A stretch of DNA of 64,000 bases from a candidate division KSB1 bacterium (GTDB lineage Bacteria; Zhuqueibacterota; Zhuqueibacteria; Residuimicrobiales; Krinioviventaceae), in assembly GCA_034521575.1 (NCBI GenBank), contig JAXHMJ010000002.1, positions 404,706 through 468,705 on the forward strand, read 5' to 3'. The notes below the pieces were generated by a model, which saw only the letters and a list, made by a program, of their open reading frames with translations, was not told the DNA's origin and made no database searches. Shown here in pieces: positions 27,586 through 37,886 of the stretch (position 1 is the stretch's first letter; each line of letters starts with the position of its first letter). Both the position numbers and the translations under genes were made by a program.

Positions 27586-29505
27586 ATTATTTGCTCAATG
27601 ATATTGCCTCGCCTGAGGACCTGCGTCAATTGACAATACCCCAACTGGCGCAATTGTCCCGTGAAATCCGGCAATATCTGATTTCTACAGTTTCTCAAAC
27701 GGGCGGGCATTTGGCTCCTTCTCTTGGCGTTGTAGAGTTGACCATTGCTCTGCACTATAATTTTAATACACCGAACGACAAGCTGGTCTGGGATGTCGGG
27801 CATCAGGCGTATATCCACAAAATCCTGACCGGCCGTAAAGACCGGTTCAATACGCTGCGGCAATACAAAGGCCTGAGTGGGTTCCCGAATCGTTTTGAAA
27901 GTGAGTATGATACCTTTGGCGTCGGCCATGCCAGTACGTCCATTTCCGCCGCGTTTGGCATGGCATGCGCGCGGGATATGATGGGCGAGGACTATAAGGT
28001 GCTGGCCATTATCGGCGACGGCGCTCTCACGGGCGGACTGGCGTACGAAGGCCTGAACAATGCCGGGGCTTCCGGACGGGATTTTATTGTGATCCTGAAT
28101 GACAACAGCATGTCGATTTCTCCGAATGTCGGCGCCATGTCTAAATACCTGACCAACCTGATTTCCAATCCCATCTACAACCGCATTAAAAAAGAAGTCT
28201 GGGACTTTACCGGACGGTTTGACGGGATGGGCACTTTTATCCGCCGCGCCGCGCGCCGTGCCGAAGAAGGGGTCAAGGCGTTTATCACTCCCGGACTTTT
28301 ATTTGAACGTTTGGGCTTTCGCTATTGGGGGCCGGTAGATGGCCATAATTTGGCCGGAATAACGCGTATTCTCCGGGAAGTGAAAAAATTCCGCGGGCCG
28401 ATTTTGGTACACGTCCAGACGCAAAAGGGGAAAGGCTTTGAACCGGCTGAAAAAAATGCGCCTGTTTTTCACGGCCTGGGAAAGTTTGATCCTGAAACCG
28501 GAAAGATTATAAAAAAGAGCGCGAATCCGTCTTATTCACGAGTGTTCGGACAGGCTATGGTCGATCTTGCGGCTCAGGATGACAAGGTCGTTGCACTGAC
28601 TGCCGCCATGGAACTGGGAACCGGGCTGAGTGAGTTTGCAAAAACCTATCCGGAACGATTTTATGATGTTGGTATTGCGGAAGGGCATGCGGTCACCTTT
28701 GCAGCCGGTATGGCTGCTCAGGGCATGAAACCGGTTTGTGCCATTTATTCCAGTTTCCTCCAGCGCGCTTATGATATGGTCATTCACGATGTGGCTCTGC
28801 AAAAACTGCCGGTGATTTTTGCCCTGGATCGTGCGGGACTGGTGGGCGATGACGGCCCCACGCATCATGGCGTGTTTGATATGGCATTTCTTAGAACCAT
28901 TCCGGGTATGGTCATTATGTCGCCCAAAGATGAAAATGAGCTGCGACATATGCTGTATACCGCCAGCCTGTATGATCAAGGACCGGTTGCACTGCGGTAT
29001 CCGCGCGGTGAAGGCGAAGGCGTACCCGTGTCAAAAGACTTTATTCAACTGCCTGTCGGGAAAAGTGAAATGGTGCGTCCGGGACGCGAAGTCGCTATCG
29101 TGGCGATCGGACATATGGTCTATCCGGCTGTTAAAGCCGCGGAAGAGCTTGAAGAAGGAAACCGGACTGTCGCCCACTGTGATCAATGCACGATTTTTAA
29201 AACCCATTGATACGGAAATGCTGGACAAACTGGCTGCGCATTATAAACTGGTGATTACGGTGGAAGACGGAACGCAAAAAGGCGGTCTCGGCAGCGAAGT
29301 TGTCGAGTATTTTGCAGCCGGTAAAATCCAAATCGAAGTGATTTGCAAGAGCTTACCGGATCAATTTATTGAACACGGACATGTGAGTCAGCTTTATCAG
29401 GATATCGGATTGTCGACCCTGCATCTAACGGAATGTATCAAACAAAGTTCGTTTTTCAGAAAATCCAGGTTTCTGCATAAACTGCGGATTTTTCACAGCG
29501 CATGA
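27582..29505 (+). CDS. dxs: 1-deoxy-D-xylulose-5-phosphate synthase (one apparent frameshift)
   Basis: The first frame (27582-29210) covers most of the enzyme: N-terminal PEDLRQLTIPQLAQLSREIR, the thiamine diphosphate motif (GDGALTGGLAYEGLNN ... NDNSMSISPN), and the transketolase-like half (GIAEGHAVTFAAGMA, FALDRAGLVGDDGPTHHG). At about 29156 (GAAGAAGGAAACC) one extra G moves the reading into another frame, where the expected C-terminal domain continues (SPTVINARFLKPIDTEMLDK, VEDGTQKGGLGSEVVEYF) to 29505. It makes DXP from pyruvate and glyceraldehyde-3-phosphate, the entry step of the MEP isoprenoid pathway. An essential function, so the shift is probably a sequencing error. Confidence 0.9.
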
Positions 29506-30388
29506 GAATCGGAATTATAGCAAATATCTATAAAAGCAGGCTCTGCCCGCTGTCAAGAGGTTTTGTGACATTTTGAACCGCCGGAACATCAGTTATGTGC
29601 TCGAAAGCGAGCTGGCTAATCAAATCACATCCGGTAAAACCGAATCCACGCTTCCGGTGCAAGAGATCGGCCCGGCGTGTGATGTGGTGGTGGCTTTTGG
29701 AGGAGATGGAACCATATTGGCGGCTGCGCAATTTACAGCAAAAAACGACGTTCCTATTCTGGGTGTAAATATCGGCACCCTTGGATTTTTAACGGAAATT
29801 GTGACATCAGAGCTTGAAGATGCTGTAGAGCGTCTGATTTCCGGAAACTATTCGACTATCAATCGTATGGCCCTGTCTGTTCAGATTTTGGGCAATTCCT
29901 GTCGGGATGAGTTTCTGTCTTTAAATGATGTGGTGCTGGACAAAGGCGCCAGTTCGCGGCTGATTTATATTGACGCCTATGTGGATGGACTGTTTTTAAA
30001 TTCTTATCGCGCCGATGGTTTGATTGTCTCTACGCCTACAGGCTCGACGGCCTATTCCATGTCCGCGGGCGGACCGCTCATGGTGCCTGAAATGCATGCG
30101 GTCATTGTAACACCCATTTGTCCCCATTCGGTGACTATGAAGCCGATCATAATATCCTGCGAGAGCAGTATTGAACTGTCCATTCGCCCGGAAGCTGAAC
30201 ATATACAGTTGAATATTGACGGTCAGAATAAATGCGATGTACACTATACAGAAAAAGTAAAGATCACCAGGGCTGCCGTCGATGTCCCCTGGATTTCAAT
30301 CGGAATGCATGATTTTTATGATATTCTGAGAACCAAGCTGAACTGGGGGGCGGGCCAGCCAACATTTGAAACAGAAAGGCAACCGTGA
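29502..30388 (+). CDS. nadK: NAD kinase (apparent frameshift near the start)
   Basis: ATG 29502 overlaps the dxs stop (ATGA) and reads [11 protein letters not shown], the usual NadK N-terminus. At the A-run 29532-29535 one missing A would join this to the main frame ([20 protein letters not shown]), which is open to 30388. Hallmarks: [15 protein letters not shown] (GGDG catalytic loop), [23 protein letters not shown], and the [18 protein letters not shown] and TPICPHS motifs. It phosphorylates NAD to NADP in the cytoplasm. It overlaps mutS by 4 bp (GTGA). Confidence 0.9.
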
Positions 30389-33005
30389 GCAAAACGGGCA
30401 AGACAACTCCTCTGATGGAGCAGTATCACAAGATAAAACATAAACACAGTGATGCTGTTTTATTTTTTCGTATGGGGGATTTTTATGAAATGTTTTACGA
30501 AGACGCGAAAATTGGCGGCCAGTGTTCTCGGGCTCACCCTTACGTCCCGTGCCCACGGCAAATCTGCTGACGTGCCGCTCGCCGGTTTTCCCCATCACGC
30601 CCTGGATAATTATCTTGCCCAAATGATCAAAGCCGGATATCGGGTTGCGATCTGTGAACAGACCGAAGACCCGAAAAAAGCAAAAACCATCGTCAAGCGC
30701 GATGTGACAGAGGTCGTTTCTCCGGGAACAGCGGTCTCTGAAGATATACTGGATACCCGCCGCAACAACTTTTTGACCGCGGTCTGCCTTGCGGAGCAAA
30801 CGTTTGGTATTGCCAATGTGGATATTCTCAACCGGAGAATTTCAGATTGGCGAATTTCCGTTAACCGACTGCCATGAAAAAATATCCACGATCCAGCCCG
30901 CTGAACTTTTGCTGGATACCGGACAGGAAACCCGGCTTCTGGAACATCTGTCTTATGATGAATCCACACAGACCTGGCGGGAAAGCTGGTCCTTTCAGTA
31001 TGATTATGCAATGGAACTGTTAACCCGGCATTTTGGCACGATTTCACTGAAAGGATTTGGCGTCGAGGAGCTGCACAACGGGATACGCGCCGCCGGCGCA
31101 ATTATGGTATATTTGCGGGAGAATCAAAAAGAGCGGTTGACGCACATGACCGGTTTGTCGCGCATGAGTGACTCGAACAATATGCTGATCGACAGCACCA
31201 CCCGGCGTAATCTGGAATTGATTCAACCGATGAACAGTCGGGACCCCCGCGCCACATTGCTGTCGGTTGTGGATCAGACGCGAACGTCTATGGGCGCGCG
31301 CATGATGATGAACTGGCTGCTCTATCCGTTAAATTCCGCTGAACCGATTGAACAGCGTTTAAATGCCGTGGAAGAGTTCTTTCAGGAAAAGTCAGGGCGT
31401 GAGGCGTTGCGGGATCTGCTGCAGCAGGTTGGTGATCTGGAACGTTTGCTCGCCAAATTCGCCACAGGACGCGCCAATGCTCGTGATGCCAATACCATCG
31501 CTTCCACCCTGCATGCAGCTGAACAGATTAAGGAATTGCTCAGCACGGTAAAGGCTCGAATGCTTCTGGATAACAGTCAGCGCATCGATCCGCTGAACGC
31601 CATTCGGGACGAAATCGACCGCGGAATTGTTGAAACCCCTCCGATTTCCACCACAGATGGCGGTATGTTTAGACCCGGTTATCATGATGAGCTGGACGAA
31701 CTGTGCATTATCACGCACTCGGGCAAGGACTGGATCGCGCGGCTGCAGAAAACCGAGCGGGAGAAAACCGGCATTCCTTCACTCAAGGTCAATTATAATA
31801 AAGTGTTCGGGTACTATATAGAAGTCACAAAACCCAATTTGTCCAAAGTACCTGAGCATTATATCCGCAAACAGACCCTGGTTAATGCGGAGCGGTACAT
31901 TACCCAGGAATTGAAAGAATATGAGGAAAAAATTCTGGGCGCCGAAGAAAAGATCGCGGCGCTCGAATATGATCTGTTCATAGCGTTGCGTGACAGACTA
32001 TTGGCTCAGGCTCGTCCGCTGCAGAACAATGCAAAATATTTGGCACGTATTGATTGTCTGGCTTCCCTTGCCCAAACTGCAGTCGATAATAACTATACAC
32101 GCCCCGGAATCAATACCACCCGTCAAATTGTTATAAAGGAAGGCCGTCACCCGGTTGTGGAAAAACTGCTGCCGGCCGGAGAGCCGTTTGTGGTCAATGA
32201 TACGCTTATTGATAATCAGTCGGATCAGATATTGATTATCACCGGTCCGAATATGGCGGGTAAATCCACTTATCTGCGTCAGGTTGGGCTGTTGACCATT
32301 CTGGCGCAAATGGGCAGTTTTATCCCTGCCGCAGAAGCGCAAATCGGACTGGTTGATCGGGTTTTTACGCGGGTTGGCGCTTCTGATAATCTGGCAGCCG
32401 GCGAGAGTACATTCTTGACCGAGATGAACGAAACGGCAAATATTCTCAATAACGCAACGCCGAAAAGTCTTGTGTTGCTGGACGAGATCGGGCGCGGCAC
32501 CAGCACCTACGATGGTCTGTCGCTGGCCTGGTCGGTGGCAGAATATTTGCATCAAAATAAAAAGGTTGCAGCAAAGACAATTTTTGCGACGCATTATCAT
32601 GAATTAACGGAACTTGAACGTATTCTACCGCGTGTAAAAAACTATAATGTCGCGGTACGGGAATGGGCGGATCACATTGTTTTCCTGCGCAAGATTGTTC
32701 CCGGCGGCTGCGACCATAGTCACGGTATTCATGTGGCAGAACTGGCGGGACTGCCGCGGGCGGTTATTGAGCGCGCCAAACAAGTTCTCGCCAATCTTGA
32801 AGCGGCAGAGACCGATAAAGACAATGTACCCAAACTGGCTCTTTATCACAAAAAAGCGCCTGATGTTCAGCAGTTGAGTTTGTTCGAAGAACAGGAAAAA
32901 AAGTTAAGGAAAGAAATTGAGCAGATTAATCCTGACGAGATTACGCCGATTGAGGCGTTGAAAAAACTGGATCAGCTGAAACAATTGACTGTCGAGTCTC
33001 ATTAG
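30385..33005 (+). CDS. mutS: DNA mismatch repair protein MutS (two apparent frameshifts)
   Basis: The GTG start at 30385 gives [20 protein letters not shown] and the mismatch-binding motif [15 protein letters not shown] (Phe-x-Glu at FYE). Near 30511 one extra G shifts to a frame reading [20 protein letters not shown] and [20 protein letters not shown]. Near 30825 one extra C shifts to the frame open to 33005, with the lever/clamp ([14 protein letters not shown]) and ATPase: Walker [15 protein letters not shown], then [31 protein letters not shown] and [12 protein letters not shown]. About 870 residues when joined, a normal MutS1 length. Recognises mispairs with MutL; no mutL is in the window. 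Confidence 0.9.
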
Positions 33006-33028
33006 AACAGTAATATGAGGAATACAAT

Positions 33029-34054
33029 GTGAAAAGAATAATATTCTTGACCATTTTTGTGCTGGCCCTGTTGGCTTCCGGTTCTTTCGGAGCCGAGATT
33101 GCAAAATATGCCGGCGAGTTTATGTCCACCGGTGTGGGAGCCAGAGCCCTGGGAATGGGAGGCGCTTATGTCGCTGGTGGACAAGATGTCACGTCCGGAT
33201 ACTGGAATCCTGCCGGACTGGCCTACATTGATGTGCTTGAACTTTCCGCGATGCACTCTGAGCGTTTTGCCGGTGTGGTGAATTATGATTATCTGGGCGC
33301 CGCCATGCCGTTTCGATCCTCCGAAAGTTTCGCCGTTTCCGCAATACGTTTGGGTGTGGATGATATCCCCATTACTGCTCTGCCCAGACCGGATATCGGA
33401 ACGGATTCTACTTTTGTGGATGAAAACGGCGAGCTTCAGGTGAACCGTCCGTATGTCAAGAAAAGCGTCAATGACGCTGAATATGCATTTTATTTCAGTT
33501 ATGCCAATCAAAAATCAGCGGCGTTTTCCTATGGTATCAATGCTAAAATGATATACAAAGGTACCGGCGTTAACAGCGCCTGGGGCATCGGTTTTGATGT
33601 GGGCATGATCTGGAATCCCTGGAATACGCTGCGTTTTGGCGTTAATGTCCAGGATGTCACCACGACCATTCTGGCCTGGGATACGGGCACCAAAGAACTG
33701 ATTTCACCAACTTTGAAAGCCGGCGTTGCTTATCCGCTGAATTTACCTCTTGCCAATATGCGGTTGCTGCTGGCCGCTGATGTGGATATGCGATTTGAAA
33801 ATAGACAGTACGCCTCTCAGTATCATATGGAACCGGTCAGTTTTGATTTTCGTCTCGGGGGTGAACTGCAGGTTTATAATGTGGTTGCGGTTCGCCTGGG
33901 ACGCGATGATCTCGGTTTTATGACAGCGGGCGCCGGATTGCGGTTTTCACGGCTTGATGTCGATTATTCTTTCATGAATCATCAATATCTGGATACCACC
34001 CACAGAATCTCCCTGCGACTGCGCCTCGAAGATGATTTGTTTTTTCGTCACTAA
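33029..34054 (+). CDS. PorV/PorQ-type outer-membrane beta-barrel protein
   Basis: 341 residues from a GTG preceded by TGAGGA. Signal peptide (residues 1-22, ending SFGAE). The start of the mature protein is typical of the UPF0164/PorV group: EFMSTGVGARALGMGGAYVA and SGYWNPAGLAY, followed by alternating beta strands (FAVSAIRLGVDDIPITALPR, NTLRFGVNVQDVTTTILAW, VVAVRLGRDDLGFMTAGAG) and a terminal strand ending in basic residues. PorV shuttles type IX cargo; in lineages without proven T9SS the role is open. The frameshifted protein at 10.8 kb ends in the domain type often coupled to this family. Confidence 0.85.
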   Translation: MKRIIFLTIFVLALLASGSFGAEIAKYAGEFMSTGVGARALGMGGAYVAGGQDVTSGYWNPAGLAYIDVLELSAMHSERFAGVVNYDYLGAAMPFRSSESFAVSAIRLGVDDIPITALPRPDIGTDSTFVDENGELQVNRPYVKKSVNDAEYAFYFSYANQKSAAFSYGINAKMIYKGTGVNSAWGIGFDVGMIWNPWNTLRFGVNVQDVTTTILAWDTGTKELISPTLKAGVAYPLNLPLANMRLLLAADVDMRFENRQYASQYHMEPVSFDFRLGGELQVYNVVAVRLGRDDLGFMTAGAGLRFSRLDVDYSFMNHQYLDTTHRISLRLRLEDDLFFRH

Positions 34055-34077
34055 AAATCCTTGCAAACCCGTGTTTC

Positions 34078-34111
34078 AGGCTTCAAGTGTGCGCGCTTGA
34101 AGCCTTTTTTT
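34078..34111 (+). terminator. Intrinsic terminator after the PorV-like gene
   Basis: AGGCTTCAAG (34078-34087) pairs with CTTGAAGCCT (34096-34105), followed by seven T. Confidence 0.9.
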
Positions 34112-34143
34112 CGTATTTTTTGCCCTAAATATCAAAAATTCAG

Positions 34144-34172
34144 TTGACTATGAATACAAAAATTCTTATAAT
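34144..34172 (+). promoter_or_regulatory. Sigma-70-type promoter of the yicC operon
   Basis: TTGACT at 34144-34149, a 17-bp spacer, and a perfect TATAAT at 34167-34172. It lies 37 bp before the yicC start and just after a terminator, so it should drive yicC-gmk-rpoZ-coaBC and probably more. Confidence 0.88.
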
Positions 34173-34208
34173 GTAAACTATTCTAAAATAATATATTATG
34201 GTGAAGAT

Positions 34209-35087
34209 ATGATAACCAGCATGACCGGCTATGGACAAAGTGTGGTAATGGAAAACCGTATCGAGGTCAACACTGAAGTTCGATCCGTGAACAACCGTTA
34301 CCTCGATATTTCACTGAAAACTCCAAAATCTTTGTCAAATTATGAAGGCGAGATCCGGGAGCTGGTGGGTAAATATGCAGCCCGCGGAAGAGTCAATCTA
34401 TGGGTGACGGTAAAGCGAGAAGAAGAGAAATATGAAAATCTTGATGTGAATCATGCTCTGGTAACCGCTTATCTACGGCTGGGCCGGGAACTTTCCGATC
34501 AATATGGCGTGGATAATAATCTGGACGTAAAGCGATTGTTTGAACTCCCGGATGTGATTATATTTGAAACAGAAGATCAAGCCGATCAGGCTGTTTGGAA
34601 TTGTGCAAAGAAATCAATCAAAGAGGCTCTGATACAGATGAAGACGATGCGCGACCGGGAAGGCAAAGAGATCGAAGCTGATTTCAGGGCTCGAATTAAA
34701 CGTCTTAAATCTGTGGTCAACGATGTGGAGAGCATTGCGCTTAATGGTCCTAAAATTGAACTGGAGAAACTGCGGGAGCGTGTGCGCGGGCTTGTTTCGA
34801 AAAAACAGTTGAATGAACCGCGCCTTGAGACCGAGTTGGCGATTATTGCGGATAAAATAGATATCTCTGAAGAATGTACTCGTTTTTCCAGTCACAATAC
34901 TGTGTTTCTCGAACTCCTGGACAAACCCGTTTCGCAAGGCAGAAAGCTGAACTTTTTGTTACAGGAGATGAATCGAGAGGCGAATACGATGGCAGCCAAA
35001 GCATTCACAAGTGATATTCTTGCACGCGGTTGTAGAGCCAAAGAAGAAATCGAAAAGATCAGGGAACAGGTCCAGAATATAGAGTAA
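34209..35087 (+). CDS. yicC: YicC-family endoribonuclease
   Basis: 292 residues, normal length. N-terminal MITSMTGYGQSVVMENRIEV and VEVRSVNNRYLDIS-like segment (here TEVRSVNNRYLDISLKTP), and a C-terminal DUF1732 helical domain with EELTRFSSH-like (here EECTRFSSHNTVFLELL), GRKLNFLLQEMNREANTMAA and KAFTSDILARGCRAKEEIEK. YicC proteins form hexamers with endoribonuclease activity and help destabilise specific RNAs. Next to gmk and rpoZ, the common order. Confidence 0.93.
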   Translation: MITSMTGYGQSVVMENRIEVNTEVRSVNNRYLDISLKTPKSLSNYEGEIRELVGKYAARGRVNLWVTVKREEEKYENLDVNHALVTAYLRLGRELSDQYGVDNNLDVKRLFELPDVIIFETEDQADQAVWNCAKKSIKEALIQMKTMRDREGKEIEADFRARIKRLKSVVNDVESIALNGPKIELEKLRERVRGLVSKKQLNEPRLETELAIIADKIDISEECTRFSSHNTVFLELLDKPVSQGRKLNFLLQEMNREANTMAAKAFTSDILARGCRAKEEIEKIREQVQNIE

Positions 35088-35102
35088 CCTCTAGAATTAT
35101 CT

Positions 35103-35672
35103 ATGGAGAATACGAGACAAGGTTTATTGGTGGTATTGTCTTCGCCATCCGGTGGGGGCAAAACCACGGTTATTAAAAAAATCCTGGACATGCGACCGGA
35201 TGATTATGTGTACTCTGTTTCCATGACAACCCGTCCGAAACGCCCGGCCGAAACGGACGGCGTGGATTATTTTTTTGTCTCCCGGGACGAGTTTGAGCGC
35301 CAAATTCAGAACGGTGGACTGCTCGAATACGAAACTGTGCACGGCTATTATTACGGCACGCCGCGAGCTCCGCTGAATTCATGGATCGAGAAAGGGCATG
35401 TGGTTCTGCTGGATATTGATGTGTACGGCGCAAAGCGTGTCAAGGAGCAATTTCAAGAATCTCTGCTGATTTTTATAAAGCCCCCGGATGAAAGAGTGCT
35501 GATTGAACGTTTAAAAAATCGCTCAACAGAAAGTGAGAAACAGATTGAAAAACGTCTTGAACGGTTTCCTGAAGAGATGGAACAGGCAAACTATTTTGAT
35601 TATGTGATTCTGAACGACGATTTGTCAAAAACAATAGAGTACGTTACAAACATTATTGAAGCACAACGATAA
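35103..35672 (+). CDS. gmk: Guanylate kinase
   Basis: 189 residues. P-loop SSPSGGGKTTVIKK, GMP-binding RPKRPAETDGVDYFFVSRDE and GGLLEYETVHGYYYGTP, Lid region RLKNRSTESEKQIEKRL. Converts GMP and ATP to GDP and ADP, supplying GTP (and (p)ppGpp made by the Rsh protein downstream). Starts 15 bp after yicC. Confidence 0.95.
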   Translation: MENTRQGLLVVLSSPSGGGKTTVIKKILDMRPDDYVYSVSMTTRPKRPAETDGVDYFFVSRDEFERQIQNGGLLEYETVHGYYYGTPRAPLNSWIEKGHVVLLDIDVYGAKRVKEQFQESLLIFIKPPDERVLIERLKNRSTESEKQIEKRLERFPEEMEQANYFDYVILNDDLSKTIEYVTNIIEAQR

Positions 35673-35696
35673 CCGTTTTTTATGGAGGTTGTATAA

Positions 35697-35981
35697 ATGG
35701 CTGAAACATTAGCACTGGAAAAAATTGAACAAAACACTGAAAATTTATACGAAGCGATTGTCATTATTGCCCGTCGCGCCAGACAGATCAATGAGATGCA
35801 GCGTCAGCTCATTGAGCGTGAATTGGAGCAGAATGAGGAAGAGGGATTAACTGATGAAATGGTGGAAGGCGATATGATTGAACATCAGTTTCTGAAATTA
35901 CCCAAACCGACAACAGTCGCTCTGAACGAAATGCTGGACGGCAAGTTGACATTCGAATATCTGGATAAAGATGAAAAGTAA
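35697..35981 (+). CDS. rpoZ: RNA polymerase omega subunit
   Basis: 94 residues, ATG preceded by ATGGAGG. The helix NLYEAIVIIARRARQINEMQ is the signature of omega; the acidic tail includes KPTTVALNEMLDGKLTFEYL, typical of FCB members. Assists beta-prime assembly. Between gmk and coaBC as in many bacteria. Confidence 0.92.
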   Translation: MAETLALEKIEQNTENLYEAIVIIARRARQINEMQRQLIERELEQNEEEGLTDEMVEGDMIEHQFLKLPKPTTVALNEMLDGKLTFEYLDKDEK

Positions 35982-35986
35982 GGACG

Positions 35987-37175
35987 ATGCTTGCTGATAA
36001 GCACATACTTGTCGGTGTGACGGGCGGGATTGCCGCGTACAAGAGCGCAGAGCTGGTACGGAAATTGGTCAAGCAGTCCGCCGGGGTTCGGGTGATGATG
36101 ACGGCAGAAGCGGAGCGATTTGTCTCGCCGCTCACATTTGCAACACTGACCGGATACCCCGTGCGGAGTGACGTATGGTCGGACTCGGACGCGTCTTTTA
36201 CACCGCATATTGACTGGGCGCGCTGGGCGGATATGATCTGTGTGGCTCCGGCGACCGCGAATACGGTTGCAAAACTTGCAAACGGTCTGAGCGATGATAT
36301 GATCAGCACGACCGTTCTGGCTGCCAGGGTTCCGGTGCTTTCGTGTCCGTCTGATGAATACCGCCATGTATAAAAGTCCGGCCTATGTTCAGAATGAAAA
36401 GCGCGTTGTTTCTTTCGGTTATAAAATTGTGACACCGGACGAAGGGATGCTCGCTTGCGGTGAGTATGGCCAGGGACGGTTTCCGGATGTGACCTTGATT
36501 TTGCGGGCCATTGAACGGGAACTGGACAAAGCAAATGATATGCAGGGAAAACGCGTGATGGTGACCGCCGGCCCGACACGAGAAGCGATAGATGCTGTGC
36601 GCTATGTATCCAACCGGTCCTCCGGTAAGATGGGCTATGCCTTGGCGCAGAATGCGGTTGAACGCGGAGCGGATGCGATATTGGTGAGCGGTCCTGTCAA
36701 TCAGAGTCCGGTACCCGGCGCTGAACTGATCAATACCGAAACTGCGGAAGATATGGCGCGCGCTGTTCAGGATAATCTGGATCGCACTGATATTTTTATT
36801 ATGGCGGCTGCTGTTGCTGATTATAGTCCGACGGTATCCGCATCTCATAAACTCAAAAAGAAAAATGAAAATTTGAGTATTGATTTTGCGCCCACTGCTG
36901 ATATTCTGCAGACCGCCGCAGAAAAAAAGGGACAGCGCATTCACGTTGGCTTTGCTTTGGAAACTCATAACGCTGATGCGAATGCCCGAGACAAGCTTGA
37001 AAAGAAAAACTGCGATCTGGTGGTTTTAAATCGTCTTGGCGACAAGGGCGCTGCATTTGATGTGGATACCAACAAAGTCACCTTGTTCTTCAAGGACGGG
37101 AATGAGGAAAATTTGCCGCTTATGAGTAAAAAAATGGTTGCCGAAGAAATATTAAACCGCATTATAAAGTTATAA
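35987..37175 (+). CDS. coaBC: Bifunctional phosphopantothenoylcysteine decarboxylase/synthetase (one apparent frameshift)
   Basis: The N-terminal flavoprotein half (35987 to about 36350) has ILVGVTGGIAAYKSAELVRK, DWARWADMICVAPATANTVA and KLANGLSDDM. Near 36348 the frame shifts by one base just before the conserved P-A-M-N-T-A-M, which is read as MNTAMYKSPAY in the second frame. That frame continues with MLACGEYGQGRFPD, then the CoaB half: VMVTAGPTREAIDAVRYVSN, RSSGKMGYALAQ, ADYSP, and KLKK lysines of the active site. Together about 395 residues, normal length. Makes 4-phosphopantetheine for coenzyme A; essential, so the shift is probably an error. Confidence 0.9.
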
Positions 37176-37193
37176 ATTATAAGAAAATAGTCC

Positions 37194-37886
37194 ATGTTGT
37201 CGAGGATATCCGAGTTTATCAAGCAGCAAATTGACCTATACGGTGATGAATTTGCATTGTCATCGGAACAGGTAAAGTCGATTTCCGATGATCCGGATCC
37301 TAAAGAAGACGTTTTAGTGCAGGAAGCAAATTCTCTGCAGGAATTGTATGACGGAATACACACATGTACGGAATGTCCGTTGGGTACAAAGCGGACCCGA
37401 TTTGTTTTTGGTGAGGGTAATCCCGACGCAGATATCATGCTGATTGGAGAAGCTCCGGGCGCTGATGAAGACCGGACCGGACATGTATTTGCGGGAGAGG
37501 CGGGAGAGCTGTTGAACAAGATTCTGGCAGCCATTGACCTGAGCCGTGAGGAGGTGTTTATCGGCAATATTCTGAAATGTCGTCCTCCCCTGAACCGGGA
37601 TCCACTGCCGGAAGAAATTGATACGTGTTTGCCCTATTTGTATCAACAGATTGAGCTCATTAATCCGGCGTTTATATTATGTCTCGGACGTGTGGCCGCT
37701 CATACTCTGCTGCAGACGAATGAGGCTTTGTCGAAATTGCGCCTACGAGAGCACAACGTGGGCAGCCGCCGGTGTATGGTCACCTATCATCCGGCAGCGC
37801 TCTTGAGAAATACTGAGCTCAAATGTCCCACATGGGAGGATGTAAAACTGTTGAAACAAAGATATGAAGAGTGGAAAGTTAGTTGA
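37194..37886 (+). CDS. Type-4 (4Fe-4S) uracil-DNA glycosylase
   Basis: 230 residues with an N-terminal acidic extension of about 50 residues. The cluster-binding cysteines are visible: CTECPLG (two), NILKCRPP and RRCMVTYHP. Motif A is IGEAPGADEDRTGHVFAGEAG and motif B is TYHPAALLRN, both typical of family 4/5. Removes uracil from DNA. Ends by overlapping the alternative TTG start of dnaB. Confidence 0.92.
   Translation: MLSRISEFIKQQIDLYGDEFALSSEQVKSISDDPDPKEDVLVQEANSLQELYDGIHTCTECPLGTKRTRFVFGEGNPDADIMLIGEAPGADEDRTGHVFAGEAGELLNKILAAIDLSREEVFIGNILKCRPPLNRDPLPEEIDTCLPYLYQQIELINPAFILCLGRVAAHTLLQTNEALSKLRLREHNVGSRRCMVTYHPAALLRNTELKCPTWEDVKLLKQRYEEWKVS

Noticed and set aside
35809-36968. Long minus-strand frames opposite rpoZ and coaBC
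   Set aside because: Antisense shadows; the plus-strand genes carry the conserved motifs.
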